Source of the DNA: Edaphocola flava | Lineage (GTDB): Bacteria; Bacteroidota; Bacteroidia; Chitinophagales; Chitinophagaceae | NCBI RefSeq assembly: GCF_004118155.1 | Contig: NZ_SAIQ01000003.1 | Span: forward strand, 62,001 to 126,000 | Length of the DNA stretch: 64,000 bases | Reading direction: 5' to 3' | Shown here: one piece after another, positions 8,090-17,121 of the stretch | Position numbering within the stretch: position 1 is the stretch's first letter | Layout: each line of letters begins with the position of its first letter | The notes under the pieces: model-generated | Database searches by the model: none | What the model was told of the DNA's origin: nothing | What the model saw: only the letters and a program-made list of their open reading frames with translations | Translations under genes and position numbers: made by a program

Positions 8090-10819
8090 ATGCCTAAAGA
8101 AGCTATTAAAAAAGAACAGAAACCAAGCCCGAAAATTAATCCCAAACCGGTTCCCAAACCTACGGACCCGGCCATCATTGCGCAGCGTAAAAAAAATATC
8201 CGACTGACCATTGGCTTCCTGGTAACCCTGATTGGTTGTATCTGGACGCTTTCTATCATCAGCTATTGTTTTAACTGGCGCCATGATCAGAACAAACTGA
8301 TATCCGGTTTGTCTCTTGGGGAATTCTTATTTGATGACAAATCTCCGGTACGCAACTGGGGCGGCCGTCTGGGTGCTGCCATGTCACACCTCCTGGTATT
8401 CAGAGGGGTAGGGGTTATGGCTATCGTATTTACGGCCTGGATCATTGCCAAGGGTATAAATATATTATACGGAACACGTTATATCAATACCTCCAAATGG
8501 ATCCGCTGGATGGCCCTGGCCTTCCTGTTTGTGAGCCCGCTCTTGTCCTTCACTATGGGCGACCAGGCATTCCCCTATGGTGGTGCATTGGGTAATGGTA
8601 TTGTATCCTGGACAGAAGGCTTTGCCGGTAAGCTGGGTACTGTATTTGTGCTGATCACAGTATTCCTCATCTTCGCATTTATTGTATTTAATTTCGACAT
8701 TAAACCATGGATGGCTAAGGCAAGACTATTGGCTAAACGCACGGTTACCGATCCGGAACGCGATACCGATACAGTTATAGATGAAGAGAATACGGAGGAT
8801 ACTACTGAGAAACCATCTTATCAATTTTCTACTGTTTATCCTGATGATGAAGATATTCCGGTAAAAGAGGACATGAACGGGGAGAACCGTTTACTGGCCG
8901 ACGATGCCTTACCACATAAAATACATCTTGAAGAGGATGTCCAGGATCTGGGCATGAAACTGATTGATGTAAATGAGCCTGCTCCTATGCAGTACAACAG
9001 CCCTGAACAGGAACTGAATATACCGGATCATATGATCATTGCACCGGTGTCGGCTGTGCCGGAAACCATTACAGTACCTACCGCACCTGCACTGGAAATG
9101 GAATTGCCTGTTGAAGAAGAGGAGGAGGAAGAAGATTTTGAGCCGGAAATATATGTACAGCAGGGTGCGGAACAACATGATGACCTGGCCTTTGATACCT
9201 TTGAATCGGATGATGAGCAGGAAGACGATGACTTTATAGTAAACAAGCCCGTTATTGAAGAAAAAAGCATTCCGAGTAATGGTGGTCATATCAGTATTGA
9301 AAGCGGCGAACCCTATGATCCTTCACTGGATCTGCCCAATTACCGCTTCCCGACACTGGACCTGCTGGAGCAATTTGCACAAGGCGATATCGCTTATGAC
9401 CGCGAAGAACTGGAGCGTAATAAGAACCAGATCATTGCTACCCTGAAGAGCTTTGGTATTGAGATACAGAAAATATCAGCTACGGTAGGACCAACAGTAA
9501 CCCTGTATGAGATTATACCGGCAGAAGGGGTGCGTATTTCTAAAATCCGTAACCTTGAAGATGATATTGCCCTTAGCCTTGCAGCACTGGGTATACGTAT
9601 GATTGCCCCGATTCCGGGCAAGGGTACGATCGGTATTGAGGTACCTAATGCCAATAAGCAAATCGTATCCATGCGGGCATTATTATCCAGTGAAAAGTTT
9701 GTCAATAATAAGATGAGCTTACCGATTGCATTGGGTAAGAAGATCGACAATGAAAACTATATTGTGGACCTGGCTACGATGCCACACTTACTGATGGCGG
9801 GTGCTACCGGTCAGGGTAAGTCTGTAGGGATCAATGCCATTCTGGTATCACTCTTATATAAAAAGCATCCTTCTCAGCTGAAGTTTGTTATGGTGGATCC
9901 TAAAAAGGTAGAATTATCTATTTACCGCCTGATCGAAAAGCACTTCCTGGCCAAGCTGCCGAATGAGGAAGAAGCCATTATCACAGACACGAAAAAAGTA
10001 ATCAATACCCTGAATGCGCTGTGTATCGAAATGGACAACCGCTATGAGCTGTTGAAAGATGCCGGTGCCCGTAACATTAAAGAATACAATGAGAAGTTCA
10101 TCAAGCGTCGCCTGAATCCTAACGACGGCCATAAATACCTGCCGTTTATTGTACTGGTGATTGATGAGTTTGCCGACCTGATCATGACCGCAGGCAAAGA
10201 GGTTGAAATGCCGATTGCCCGACTGGCACAGCTGGCCCGTGCGATTGGTATTCACATTATCGTAGCGACACAGAGACCTTCGGTAAACGTTATTACCGGT
10301 ATTATCAAGGCCAACTTCCCGGCGCGTATAGCCTTCCGTGTATCTTCTAAAATCGATAGCCGCACCATCCTGGATACGGGTGGGGCAGACCAGCTGATTG
10401 GTCGCGGGGATATGCTGATCTCTCATGGCAGTGAACTGATCCGTCTGCAATGTGCATTCGTAGATACACCTGAAGTAGAAAGAATTGTGGAATTCATCGG
10501 AGATCAAAGAGGCTATCCGTCCGCATTTGAACTGCCGGAATATGAGGGTGCTGAAAACGAAGGTATGGAAGAGAAGAATATCGACCTTTCTAAAAGAGAT
10601 AAGATGTTTGAAGAATGTGCCTATATGGTAGTCAACTCCCAAAGTGGCTCTACCTCTATGCTGCAGCGCAAATTCAACCTGGGTTATAACCGTGCCGGCC
10701 GTATTATGGACCAGCTGGAGGCCGCAGGAATTGTGGGCTCTACACAAGGTTCCAAACCGAGAGATGTACTGGTTAAAACCGAGTACGAACTGCAGGAAAT
10801 CCTGCAATCATTCCTCTAG
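8090..10819 (+). CDS. ftsK: FtsK/SpoIIIE DNA translocase
   Basis: FtsK pumps chromosome ends through the closing septum and activates XerCD at dif. The 909-residue product has four hydrophobic segments in the first ~210 residues, an acidic low-complexity linker (about 215-400, with a run of glutamates), and a RecA-like motor. The Walker A motif GATGQGKS is at about 571-578, the Walker B region is LVIDEFADLIM, and a C-terminal winged-helix gamma domain (SMLQRKFNLGYNRAGRIMDQLE) reads KOPS-type DNA sites. It stands alone after rimM and ends in a strong terminator. Confidence 0.95.
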   Translation: MPKEAIKKEQKPSPKINPKPVPKPTDPAIIAQRKKNIRLTIGFLVTLIGCIWTLSIISYCFNWRHDQNKLISGLSLGEFLFDDKSPVRNWGGRLGAAMSHLLVFRGVGVMAIVFTAWIIAKGINILYGTRYINTSKWIRWMALAFLFVSPLLSFTMGDQAFPYGGALGNGIVSWTEGFAGKLGTVFVLITVFLIFAFIVFNFDIKPWMAKARLLAKRTVTDPERDTDTVIDEENTEDTTEKPSYQFSTVYPDDEDIPVKEDMNGENRLLADDALPHKIHLEEDVQDLGMKLIDVNEPAPMQYNSPEQELNIPDHMIIAPVSAVPETITVPTAPALEMELPVEEEEEEEDFEPEIYVQQGAEQHDDLAFDTFESDDEQEDDDFIVNKPVIEEKSIPSNGGHISIESGEPYDPSLDLPNYRFPTLDLLEQFAQGDIAYDREELERNKNQIIATLKSFGIEIQKISATVGPTVTLYEIIPAEGVRISKIRNLEDDIALSLAALGIRMIAPIPGKGTIGIEVPNANKQIVSMRALLSSEKFVNNKMSLPIALGKKIDNENYIVDLATMPHLLMAGATGQGKSVGINAILVSLLYKKHPSQLKFVMVDPKKVELSIYRLIEKHFLAKLPNEEEAIITDTKKVINTLNALCIEMDNRYELLKDAGARNIKEYNEKFIKRRLNPNDGHKYLPFIVLVIDEFADLIMTAGKEVEMPIARLAQLARAIGIHIIVATQRPSVNVITGIIKANFPARIAFRVSSKIDSRTILDTGGADQLIGRGDMLISHGSELIRLQCAFVDTPEVERIVEFIGDQRGYPSAFELPEYEGAENEGMEEKNIDLSKRDKMFEECAYMVVNSQSGSTSMLQRKFNLGYNRAGRIMDQLEAAGIVGSTQGSKPRDVLVKTEYELQEILQSFL

Positions 10820-10838
10820 ATTCTATATATATTCTGAT

Positions 10839-10880
10839 AATAAAAAGGCACCTGTACAGAAGTACAGGTGCCTTTTTATT
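10839..10880 (+). terminator. Terminator after ftsK
   Basis: A perfect 19-bp stem AATAAAAAGGCACCTGTAC with complement, loop AGAA, with a T tract on the 3' arm, 20 bases after the stop. Confidence 0.9.
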
Positions 10881-11005
10881 ATCCCGGGTTAATTTAAGTC
10901 AATAAATAGTGACTTAATGTTTTTGTGACACGATTTACTTCTCTTTTATGTGTATTACAAGTACATTAGTGTATTCATTTACCCTCTAAAAAGTACAACC
11001 CTCTA

Positions 11006-12643
11006 ATGAACATGTTACGACCATTAAAAACACTGACCTTAAGTTCTTGCCTGATTGCAGGAACCATTTTCAATGCAGCTGCACAGTTTTATGTACCACC
11101 TATCGGGCCTGAATTTATCTATGGAGACCCATCGGTAGGTAAACCTCAAAGCATTTCCTGTTATGCATTCAGGGGGCTCAATACCCCAATGGCATTCGGA
11201 CAGACTGACGTTTATCTGGCGGCCTGGACCAATCCCGATCCGGGAGCAGTAAGTGAGGTAACCTGGCAATTTTCCGTATCCGGCAGCCCTACAGCACTGT
11301 TATACCAGGGCAGCCAGTTGTACACAGATGTGGCCGATCTCGAAGTAGGGGCTATGCGCAACCTGGGCACCAATACTACACAGATCTATGTGGCTTATTA
11401 CAAACTCGGTTCGGGGCATTTTGTAGATATTTATGATATCACTACATCGCCTTTCAACCCTGTTGTGTACAATACAACCATGAACTTATCTTCCTCGCCG
11501 ACATATGGACGCATCCGTATGGACTCACATAGTACCGAGCTGCGCGACATGGTTATTGTATGGGAAGAACCGGGTGTGGGCATAAGAACGATGGCCGGAA
11601 GAGATGGTACCTGGTACGCACCAAAGACCCTGGATAACACCTTCGGAGAAGCAGGTCCCGACGTGGCTTTCTGTCGTACAAACAATGGCATTAATGTCCA
11701 TTATGTACACCACAAAGTGGGTATGGTGATTACAGAATCTGTAGTTCCATATTCGGCACTGCTGGGTGGTGGATCAATTGTTTATCCTTCAGTGGAGGAT
11801 GTTAATGTATTGAGTAATCCGCTCAGATCCAGACTGATGCTGGATGCACCGGATGACTACAATGTAGACAACTGGGCTTATACCTATACCGACAATCATA
11901 TAGATATATCTGTCCAGTATATGGATCATAATACCAGTAGTACGGCTGGTAATGTGAGTGTCAGTTCCGGGGCATTGGGTAATGTAGGCACCGCAGGTTC
12001 GCTGAAAGTATTTACACCGACTATACATTACGGTATGGGCGCATTGGCTCCGGGAAATCCGGGTGCAACAGACCAGATCCATGTGGGCTGGTACAGCACC
12101 GATGGTATCGGATTTAACCGGTATATCGCGCTGGAAATGAATGAGAGCGGCAGTAGCTTAATCAGTCCGGCAGACTACCTGGATCTACCTAGTGGCAGTA
12201 ACGCGACCACCTATCCGCTGCTTCCGTACACAGGTATTGCCTTCAGCAAAGGCGATCTTAAATATGCACCGGATTACATGTACGCTGTGTATTATGATTA
12301 TGACGGACCTAGTGGTCAGTTCAACCTGCATCATGCCTTCCACGACTGGGGCACAGGAGCATTTAAAGGTACCAAAGACCTGAAAGCCGTTACGGGTACC
12401 TATCCGAATCCGTTTAATGAAACCATCAATACATCTGTTACCCTTAAAGAAGCTGGTGTAGCAACCGTAGAACTGTTTGATATTACCGGTAAAGTAATCG
12501 CACAAACAAAGGCATCGCTGACCGCAGGGACACATAGCCTTCAGTTAAACGGATTGCAGAACATCACACCAGGTGTTTATTTCATAAATACAACCATTAA
12601 CGGATTGAAAACTGATAGCAAAGCCGTTGTTAAGCAACAGTAA
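11006..12643 (+). CDS. Secreted T9SS type A sorting-domain protein (paralogue 1)
   Basis: A 545-residue exported protein. The signal peptide ends near NAAAQ (about residue 27). The C-terminal ~80 residues are a T9SS type A sorting domain: TYPNPFNETINTSVTL, VELFDITGKVIAQ, GTHSLQLNGLQNITPGVYFI. The central 400 residues are rich in Tyr, Gly and Asn and look like a beta-propeller or beta-sandwich, with segments such as DPGAVSEVTWQFS. No catalytic motif was recognised. The next gene is a clear paralogue of the same layout, and both start after a CCTCTAAT sequence. ATG at 11012 (MLRPLKTLTL) matches the paralogue start better than 11006. It likely sits on the outer membrane surface. Confidence 0.8.
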   Translation: MNMLRPLKTLTLSSCLIAGTIFNAAAQFYVPPIGPEFIYGDPSVGKPQSISCYAFRGLNTPMAFGQTDVYLAAWTNPDPGAVSEVTWQFSVSGSPTALLYQGSQLYTDVADLEVGAMRNLGTNTTQIYVAYYKLGSGHFVDIYDITTSPFNPVVYNTTMNLSSSPTYGRIRMDSHSTELRDMVIVWEEPGVGIRTMAGRDGTWYAPKTLDNTFGEAGPDVAFCRTNNGINVHYVHHKVGMVITESVVPYSALLGGGSIVYPSVEDVNVLSNPLRSRLMLDAPDDYNVDNWAYTYTDNHIDISVQYMDHNTSSTAGNVSVSSGALGNVGTAGSLKVFTPTIHYGMGALAPGNPGATDQIHVGWYSTDGIGFNRYIALEMNESGSSLISPADYLDLPSGSNATTYPLLPYTGIAFSKGDLKYAPDYMYAVYYDYDGPSGQFNLHHAFHDWGTGAFKGTKDLKAVTGTYPNPFNETINTSVTLKEAGVATVELFDITGKVIAQTKASLTAGTHSLQLNGLQNITPGVYFINTTINGLKTDSKAVVKQQ

Positions 12644-12651
12644 TATTTCCG

Positions 12652-12684
12652 ACATCCGGAGCTTTAGCATAAAGCTCCGGATGT
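12652..12684 (+). terminator. Hairpin between the T9SS paralogues
   Basis: A perfect 14-bp stem ACATCCGGAGCTTT with complement and loop AGCAT, 9 bases after the stop. There is no good T tract, so it may be a processing or stabilising hairpin. Confidence 0.6.
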
Positions 12685-12727
12685 TCATCACCTCAACAGA
12701 CATTTACTTATCCTCTAATAAACAATC

Positions 12728-14317
12728 ATGTTAAAACCATTTAAAACATTGGCCCTCAGCATAGGCTTGATTGCCGCTGCCGGAAGTCTATCCTATGCAC
12801 AAACCTTTACTACTGGCGTAGCTCCGGAACACGTTTTCGGCAGTCCGCAGATAAAAGATCCGACTAATGTTTCTGCTTATTCATTGCTGAATGTTGAAAG
12901 TGCCTACGGTACACACAACCTGGTATTGGCCGGCTGGGGCAATGCCAACAAGGGTAATTACAGTGAAGTAGTATGGCATTACGTTGACCCGTATTCGGTT
13001 ACTGTAATTGACAGAGGTGTACTGCCTTATGATGATGTAGCCGAACTGGATGTAGCAGCCATACAAAACGGCGCCAATACCCAGATTGTAGTAGCGTACT
13101 ACCGCTATGGTGCAGGGCACTTCCTGGACTTCTACGATATTACACCAACCTCTACCACTCCGGTTCTGACTTATACAAAGCAGTTATCTGCATCACAGAA
13201 TTATGGCCGCATTCGTATAGACTGCTTCAACAAGAGCATGGCTGCGGTGGTATGGAATAATCCCGGCGTAGGCATACAGGTTATGGCCGGTAATTACTAC
13301 GGGCAATGGTCTGCACCGGTTACCATGATCACCAGTACAGACCAGAAAGACCCTGATGTAGCCGTTACCCGTGCCGCAGGCAATAGCACGATCTATATGG
13401 TTACAGACAATAGCCTGGGTACTATAACCGTGGGTAACCTGGACTGGAACTTTGTGATGGCACAAACTACACCGACAGTTGCGTTTCTGAATATAGAAGA
13501 TGTTGACTATGGTACTAATCTGTATGGCAAAACAGTGCTGGATTGTCCGGACCTGTGTATCTATCAGAACTGGGGTTATACCTATAGCGACGGCCAGACT
13601 GTTTTTGTACGCAGCAGAGACCACTTCAGCACAGGCGTACCATTTACGGTAGGGGTAAACTCCGGTGCGCTGGGCAATAATCCTACCACAGGCTTCAAAG
13701 CATTCTCTCCGACCATACACTACGGCCTTACTGAATATGGCAACTCCTGGACAGATCATGTATCTACAGGATGGTATGCCACTAATGGTAATGACAAAAA
13801 TCTGTATGCCGGTATACAGATGAAAGCAGACGGATCTGCTTATGTAAATGCACCTGATTATATGGGACTGCCTAATTCTGAGATGCCTAATGTGATACAA
13901 AGCCCTCCGGGTATTGCCTACAGTAAATCGGACCTGGAAGGCACAACGAACTACCTGTATGCAGCATACTATGATTTTGATGAAAGCATTGGTGAGTATC
14001 GCCTGCACCATGCATTCAAGCCATGGGGTACGAACACATTCAAGGGTACTAAAGACCTGAAAACAGGGCAGGGTACCTATCCGAATCCGTTCAGCAATGT
14101 GATCAATACTTCTGTAAACCTGAACGCAGCAGGTATTGTGAAACTTGAACTGTTTGACGTGACCGGCAAACTGGTCGCACAGCAGAAATCTGCACTGGCT
14201 GCGGGTACACATACCCTGCAACTGGCCGGCCTGGCAGATATCACATCAGGAGTATACTTCCTGAATAGTACTGCTAACGGAGCTAAAATCGCTTCCCAAA
14301 CGGTGATTAAAAAATAA
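12728..14317 (+). CDS. Secreted T9SS type A sorting-domain protein (paralogue 2)
   Basis: A 529-residue paralogue of the preceding protein, with matching segments throughout (APEHVFGSPQ, YYRYGAGHFLDFYDITP, YGRIRIDC, NPGVGIQVMAG, YAAYYDFDE, LHHAFKPWGTNTFKGTKDLK). The signal peptide ends near SYAQ (about residue 25). The C-terminal sorting domain runs from TYPNPFSNVINTSVNL to the end. No enzyme signature is seen; the two may form a surface or adhesion pair, which is inference. A bidirectional terminator follows. Confidence 0.8.
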   Translation: MLKPFKTLALSIGLIAAAGSLSYAQTFTTGVAPEHVFGSPQIKDPTNVSAYSLLNVESAYGTHNLVLAGWGNANKGNYSEVVWHYVDPYSVTVIDRGVLPYDDVAELDVAAIQNGANTQIVVAYYRYGAGHFLDFYDITPTSTTPVLTYTKQLSASQNYGRIRIDCFNKSMAAVVWNNPGVGIQVMAGNYYGQWSAPVTMITSTDQKDPDVAVTRAAGNSTIYMVTDNSLGTITVGNLDWNFVMAQTTPTVAFLNIEDVDYGTNLYGKTVLDCPDLCIYQNWGYTYSDGQTVFVRSRDHFSTGVPFTVGVNSGALGNNPTTGFKAFSPTIHYGLTEYGNSWTDHVSTGWYATNGNDKNLYAGIQMKADGSAYVNAPDYMGLPNSEMPNVIQSPPGIAYSKSDLEGTTNYLYAAYYDFDESIGEYRLHHAFKPWGTNTFKGTKDLKTGQGTYPNPFSNVINTSVNLNAAGIVKLELFDVTGKLVAQQKSALAAGTHTLQLAGLADITSGVYFLNSTANGAKIASQTVIKK

Positions 14318-14338
14318 CCCGATTGTATGAACACCATA

Positions 14339-14368
14339 AAAAGGCCCGCTCGATTGAGCGGGCCTTTT
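14339..14368. terminator. Bidirectional terminator, T9SS paralogue 2 / lptC
   Basis: A perfect 13-bp stem AAAAGGCCCGCTC with complement and loop GATT, flanked by A and T runs, between converging genes. Confidence 0.9.
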
Positions 14369-14376
14369 ACTTATTT

Positions 14377-14970
14377 TTATTCTGTAGGGGGCATCTGGTC
14401 TTTCTCTACCGGTATCGTACCGGTTTGGTTAAAGATGCGTATCCAGGAAAAATCTCGATTGGCTTCAAGGCCCGTACCATAGGTAATGGAGCTGCCCCGG
14501 ATAATCTGTACCGGTTTCTGCGTATAGAATTTCTGCAGGTCGTTATTCCAAACCATCTGCTGGGTCTTTAACTGCTCTCCCTTGTCATTGACCACCAGTA
14601 CACTATCCTGCACCAGTATGTTACTGCTTTGGGTATAGAAGCGTGCTGTCTTGGCCGTTAGCACACTCTCTACCTTCATACTGTCATTATAGAACTCTAC
14701 TTTAAGCCCTTTGTTCATATCCAGGTACGGAGGTTTAGCCTCCTCATTCTGTATGAATTCTTTAGTCCTCAGGCGGGCTTTGGTATGACCTTCTTTACTG
14801 AGAATTACGGTCACACTATCTGCACGGTCTATCAGCATTTCCTCTTTAGTCACCATCTTATTAGATTGTGAAATAGAATCTTCTTTACAACCGGCAGGTA
14901 TCAAAGCGAGACAGGTCATTATACAATATAATGACCTGCTTCGTAAATATGTTTTTCTAATTGGATTCAT
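14377..14970 (-). CDS. lptC: LptC, LPS export periplasmic protein (lipoprotein form)
   Basis: LptC couples the LptBFG transporter to the LptA bridge in lipopolysaccharide export. The 197-residue product has a signal with lipobox IPAGC (cysteine at about 28). It then has an LptC/OstA-like beta-jellyroll: DSVTVILSKEGHTKARLRT, LKVEFYNDSMKVESVLTAKTARF, and VLVQDSVLVVNDKGEQLKTQQMVW. It starts immediately after the stop of the upstream outer-membrane gene (TAAATG), so translation is probably coupled. Confidence 0.85.
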   Translation of the reverse strand: MNPIRKTYLRSRSLYCIMTCLALIPAGCKEDSISQSNKMVTKEEMLIDRADSVTVILSKEGHTKARLRTKEFIQNEEAKPPYLDMNKGLKVEFYNDSMKVESVLTAKTARFYTQSSNILVQDSVLVVNDKGEQLKTQQMVWNNDLQKFYTQKPVQIIRGSSITYGTGLEANRDFSWIRIFNQTGTIPVEKDQMPPTE

Positions 14971-16308
14971 TTAGTCGTATTTCGGTCTGCGGAACCAAAG
15001 GTCATTGAAACGTAATCCCACTGTGAATTTCACATAAAACTCACGGGCCAGATCATTGGCAATAGTACCTCTGTTGCCCATATCCAGCGACATGTTTAAG
15101 GCACCGCTCTGCTCGTAATAAGGTCTGAATGGTAATTGTAAACCGACAGTCAGGCCATAGTAATTGATATTGGTATTAGTCTGATCCCAATACACATAAT
15201 CCTTACCATAGTATGCACCAAAACGGTATGTCATTGCCGAAAAATACTGTTTGGGAGTTGCTTTCACATTCGGAATCACCTCACCACCGATAGAAATGCG
15301 GTAAGCATTCTGTCCGATATTCGCTTCTGAAGCACCGAAACGATTAAATACAGACCAGTCTGCATAAGTAATGTCCAGACCGAAATCGTAGTTATTTGCT
15401 TTTCCGTAGTGGATACCAAAACCAAACTCAGCCGGCATTGTCATCTTACCTTTCTTATCATACACAGCACTTACTGTATCTGTAATCGCACCACCAGGGT
15501 TGTTTAATACAGTATCGGTACCGGCAACAAAATACTCTGAACGGGAAGTGTTGATCTTCTGCGATAAAGTACCGGTTGCACCTGCACTGATGTATTGATT
15601 ATTTTTCAAACTCGCCTTGTACATCATACCACCTTTCCAGTACAAGCCGCCGTATATATCCTTGCGGGAGATATCCGTATTACGGGTATAACTGGAGTTG
15701 GAATCGATTACATTAAAGTAAGAAGAATTACGGATGTTACCGAACAGGTAACCCGCATTTACCCCTACACTGAATCCTTTAGCACCACCAGATAAACCGA
15801 TGTAGGCAAAGTTTAAGTTCCCTTCACCATTGTGTGTCTGTAATGTTTTCCCCAGTCCCTGCACCATAACGCTGTCAGCAGAGTTATAATACACCTTAGA
15901 AATAGGCGTATACCCCAGGTTCATAGCCAGGTGGCGTTGTTTCAATGGAAAAGCAAGGTTAAACTGACTGATCGTAAAAGTACCAGACTTGGTTACATTA
16001 TCCCCGATGCGCACATTGTTGGACTGCATATCTATTGCAAATTCCAGTGTCGTTCTGTTCAGGTAAGTATAACTCGCAGGGTTATAAGCATTGATTGTAT
16101 AATCTTTGGCATAACCATTGGCTATTCCACCCATTCCTCTTAAGCCTGCACTTCTTGTATCTACCATATTACCGATACCGTAACGGGTATACGGAGAGTT
16201 GATCCTGCCCGCCTTCGGTTCGGAGGTATTGACTGTAGCCTGAGCCCAGGCACCTAAAGCAGAAAAAGTGAATAATAAGGAAAGAGTAAGGTGTTTGTTA
16301 CTGCGCAT
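14971..16308 (-). CDS. FadL/OMPP1-like outer-membrane beta-barrel protein
   Basis: A 445-residue exported protein. The signal peptide ends near AWAQ (about residue 23). SPYTRYGIGNM and AGLRGMGGIANGY are the recurrent N-terminal motifs of FadL-like barrels in Bacteroidota. It then alternates amphipathic strands to the end, which closes with VKFTVGLRFNDLWF. The substrate is unknown. It is sandwiched between coaX (11-base overlap of start and stop) and lptC (adjacent), an arrangement I believe is common in the phylum. A link to envelope biogenesis is inference. Confidence 0.8.
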   Translation of the reverse strand: MRSNKHLTLSLLFTFSALGAWAQATVNTSEPKAGRINSPYTRYGIGNMVDTRSAGLRGMGGIANGYAKDYTINAYNPASYTYLNRTTLEFAIDMQSNNVRIGDNVTKSGTFTISQFNLAFPLKQRHLAMNLGYTPISKVYYNSADSVMVQGLGKTLQTHNGEGNLNFAYIGLSGGAKGFSVGVNAGYLFGNIRNSSYFNVIDSNSSYTRNTDISRKDIYGGLYWKGGMMYKASLKNNQYISAGATGTLSQKINTSRSEYFVAGTDTVLNNPGGAITDTVSAVYDKKGKMTMPAEFGFGIHYGKANNYDFGLDITYADWSVFNRFGASEANIGQNAYRISIGGEVIPNVKATPKQYFSAMTYRFGAYYGKDYVYWDQTNTNINYYGLTVGLQLPFRPYYEQSGALNMSLDMGNRGTIANDLAREFYVKFTVGLRFNDLWFRRPKYD

Positions 16309-17026
16309 TATAGTCTAAAATTAAGTTCAATCCCTTAAACAGGAATTTCGGGTCTGCAAATATCTGTTTTTTTATTTTGTTTTCAAAAAAGGACAGGTTA
16401 CCACCGGTAATGATCACGGCCAGGTTTTCGTAAGTCTGCTCATATTCATCAATAAAATAATTCAGCTCACCTGCAATTCCGTTGATTACACCGCTCTTGA
16501 TACTACTTTCTGTATCATATCCCAGCAGCTGTACGTAACCTATTTCTTCTATTAACGGCAATTTATCCGTTTGCGTATTTAAGGACTCAAATCTTAATCG
16601 TAAACCCGGAGAGATGGCTCCACCACGGAAAAACTTATTATGCGTAATGAAATTATAAGTAATAGCAGTACCAATACTAATCACCAGGCAATTGCGTCCC
16701 GGATAATGATGTTGTGCCGCTACAGCCAATGCTACACGGTCCATACCTAAAGTGCCTGGACTGGCATAAGCATTCACAATCGGCAAAGCACTATGTTCGT
16801 TCAGCACATGAAAGTAAGCACACTTATCAGCCAACAAAGTATTGATTGCTGTATCATGATTAATAACCGAAGACAGGATAGCCTTTGAAGGGGAATAGGT
16901 GTCAATAATATCTTGTACCGCCTGCAAAGCCCGCTCAGCAGGAAAACTAAAACGGTCTACTAACTGGTCTTTATCAAATAAAGCTGCTTTACAAAGGGTA
17001 TTTCCGAAGTCTAAACAAAGGTTCAT
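16298..17026 (-). CDS. coaX: CoaX-like type III pantothenate kinase, catalytic Asp replaced
   Basis: CoaX phosphorylates pantothenate in the first step of CoA synthesis. The 242-residue product has the ASKHA kinase layout: phosphate-1 motif NLCLDFGNTLCKAAL (2-16), GTLGMDRVALAVAA (about 91-104) and a C-terminal adenosine region with IITGGNL. At the usual phosphate-2 motif (D-x-GT-x-x-T) this protein reads VISIGTAITYN (115-125), with serine at 117 in place of the catalytic aspartate and asparagine at 125. Activity therefore needs checking. The ATG at 17026 has an AGGAAAAAG sequence before it and is preferred to the one at 17044. It is the first gene of the coaX-barrel-lptC unit. Confidence 0.85.
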   Translation of the reverse strand: MNLCLDFGNTLCKAALFDKDQLVDRFSFPAERALQAVQDIIDTYSPSKAILSSVINHDTAINTLLADKCAYFHVLNEHSALPIVNAYASPGTLGMDRVALAVAAQHHYPGRNCLVISIGTAITYNFITHNKFFRGGAISPGLRLRFESLNTQTDKLPLIEEIGYVQLLGYDTESSIKSGVINGIAGELNYFIDEYEQTYENLAVIITGGNLSFFENKIKKQIFADPKFLFKGLNLILDYNAQ

Positions 17027-17121
17027 GTGCTCTTTTTCCTGCAAAATAGTTATTTTTATGTTTCAACAACAACTCTTTAACGAGACAAATCTTAAATTCG
17101 CAGGCTTACAGACGACCATCA

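Noticed and set aside
9914-10807. 297-codon open frame antisense to ftsK
   Set aside because: The plus strand encodes the conserved FtsK motor here; the antisense frame has biased composition and no motif.
13193-14221. 342-codon open frame antisense to the second T9SS gene
   Set aside because: The plus strand has a signal peptide and a T9SS sorting domain in frame; the antisense product is Cys/Ile/Arg-rich and matches nothing.
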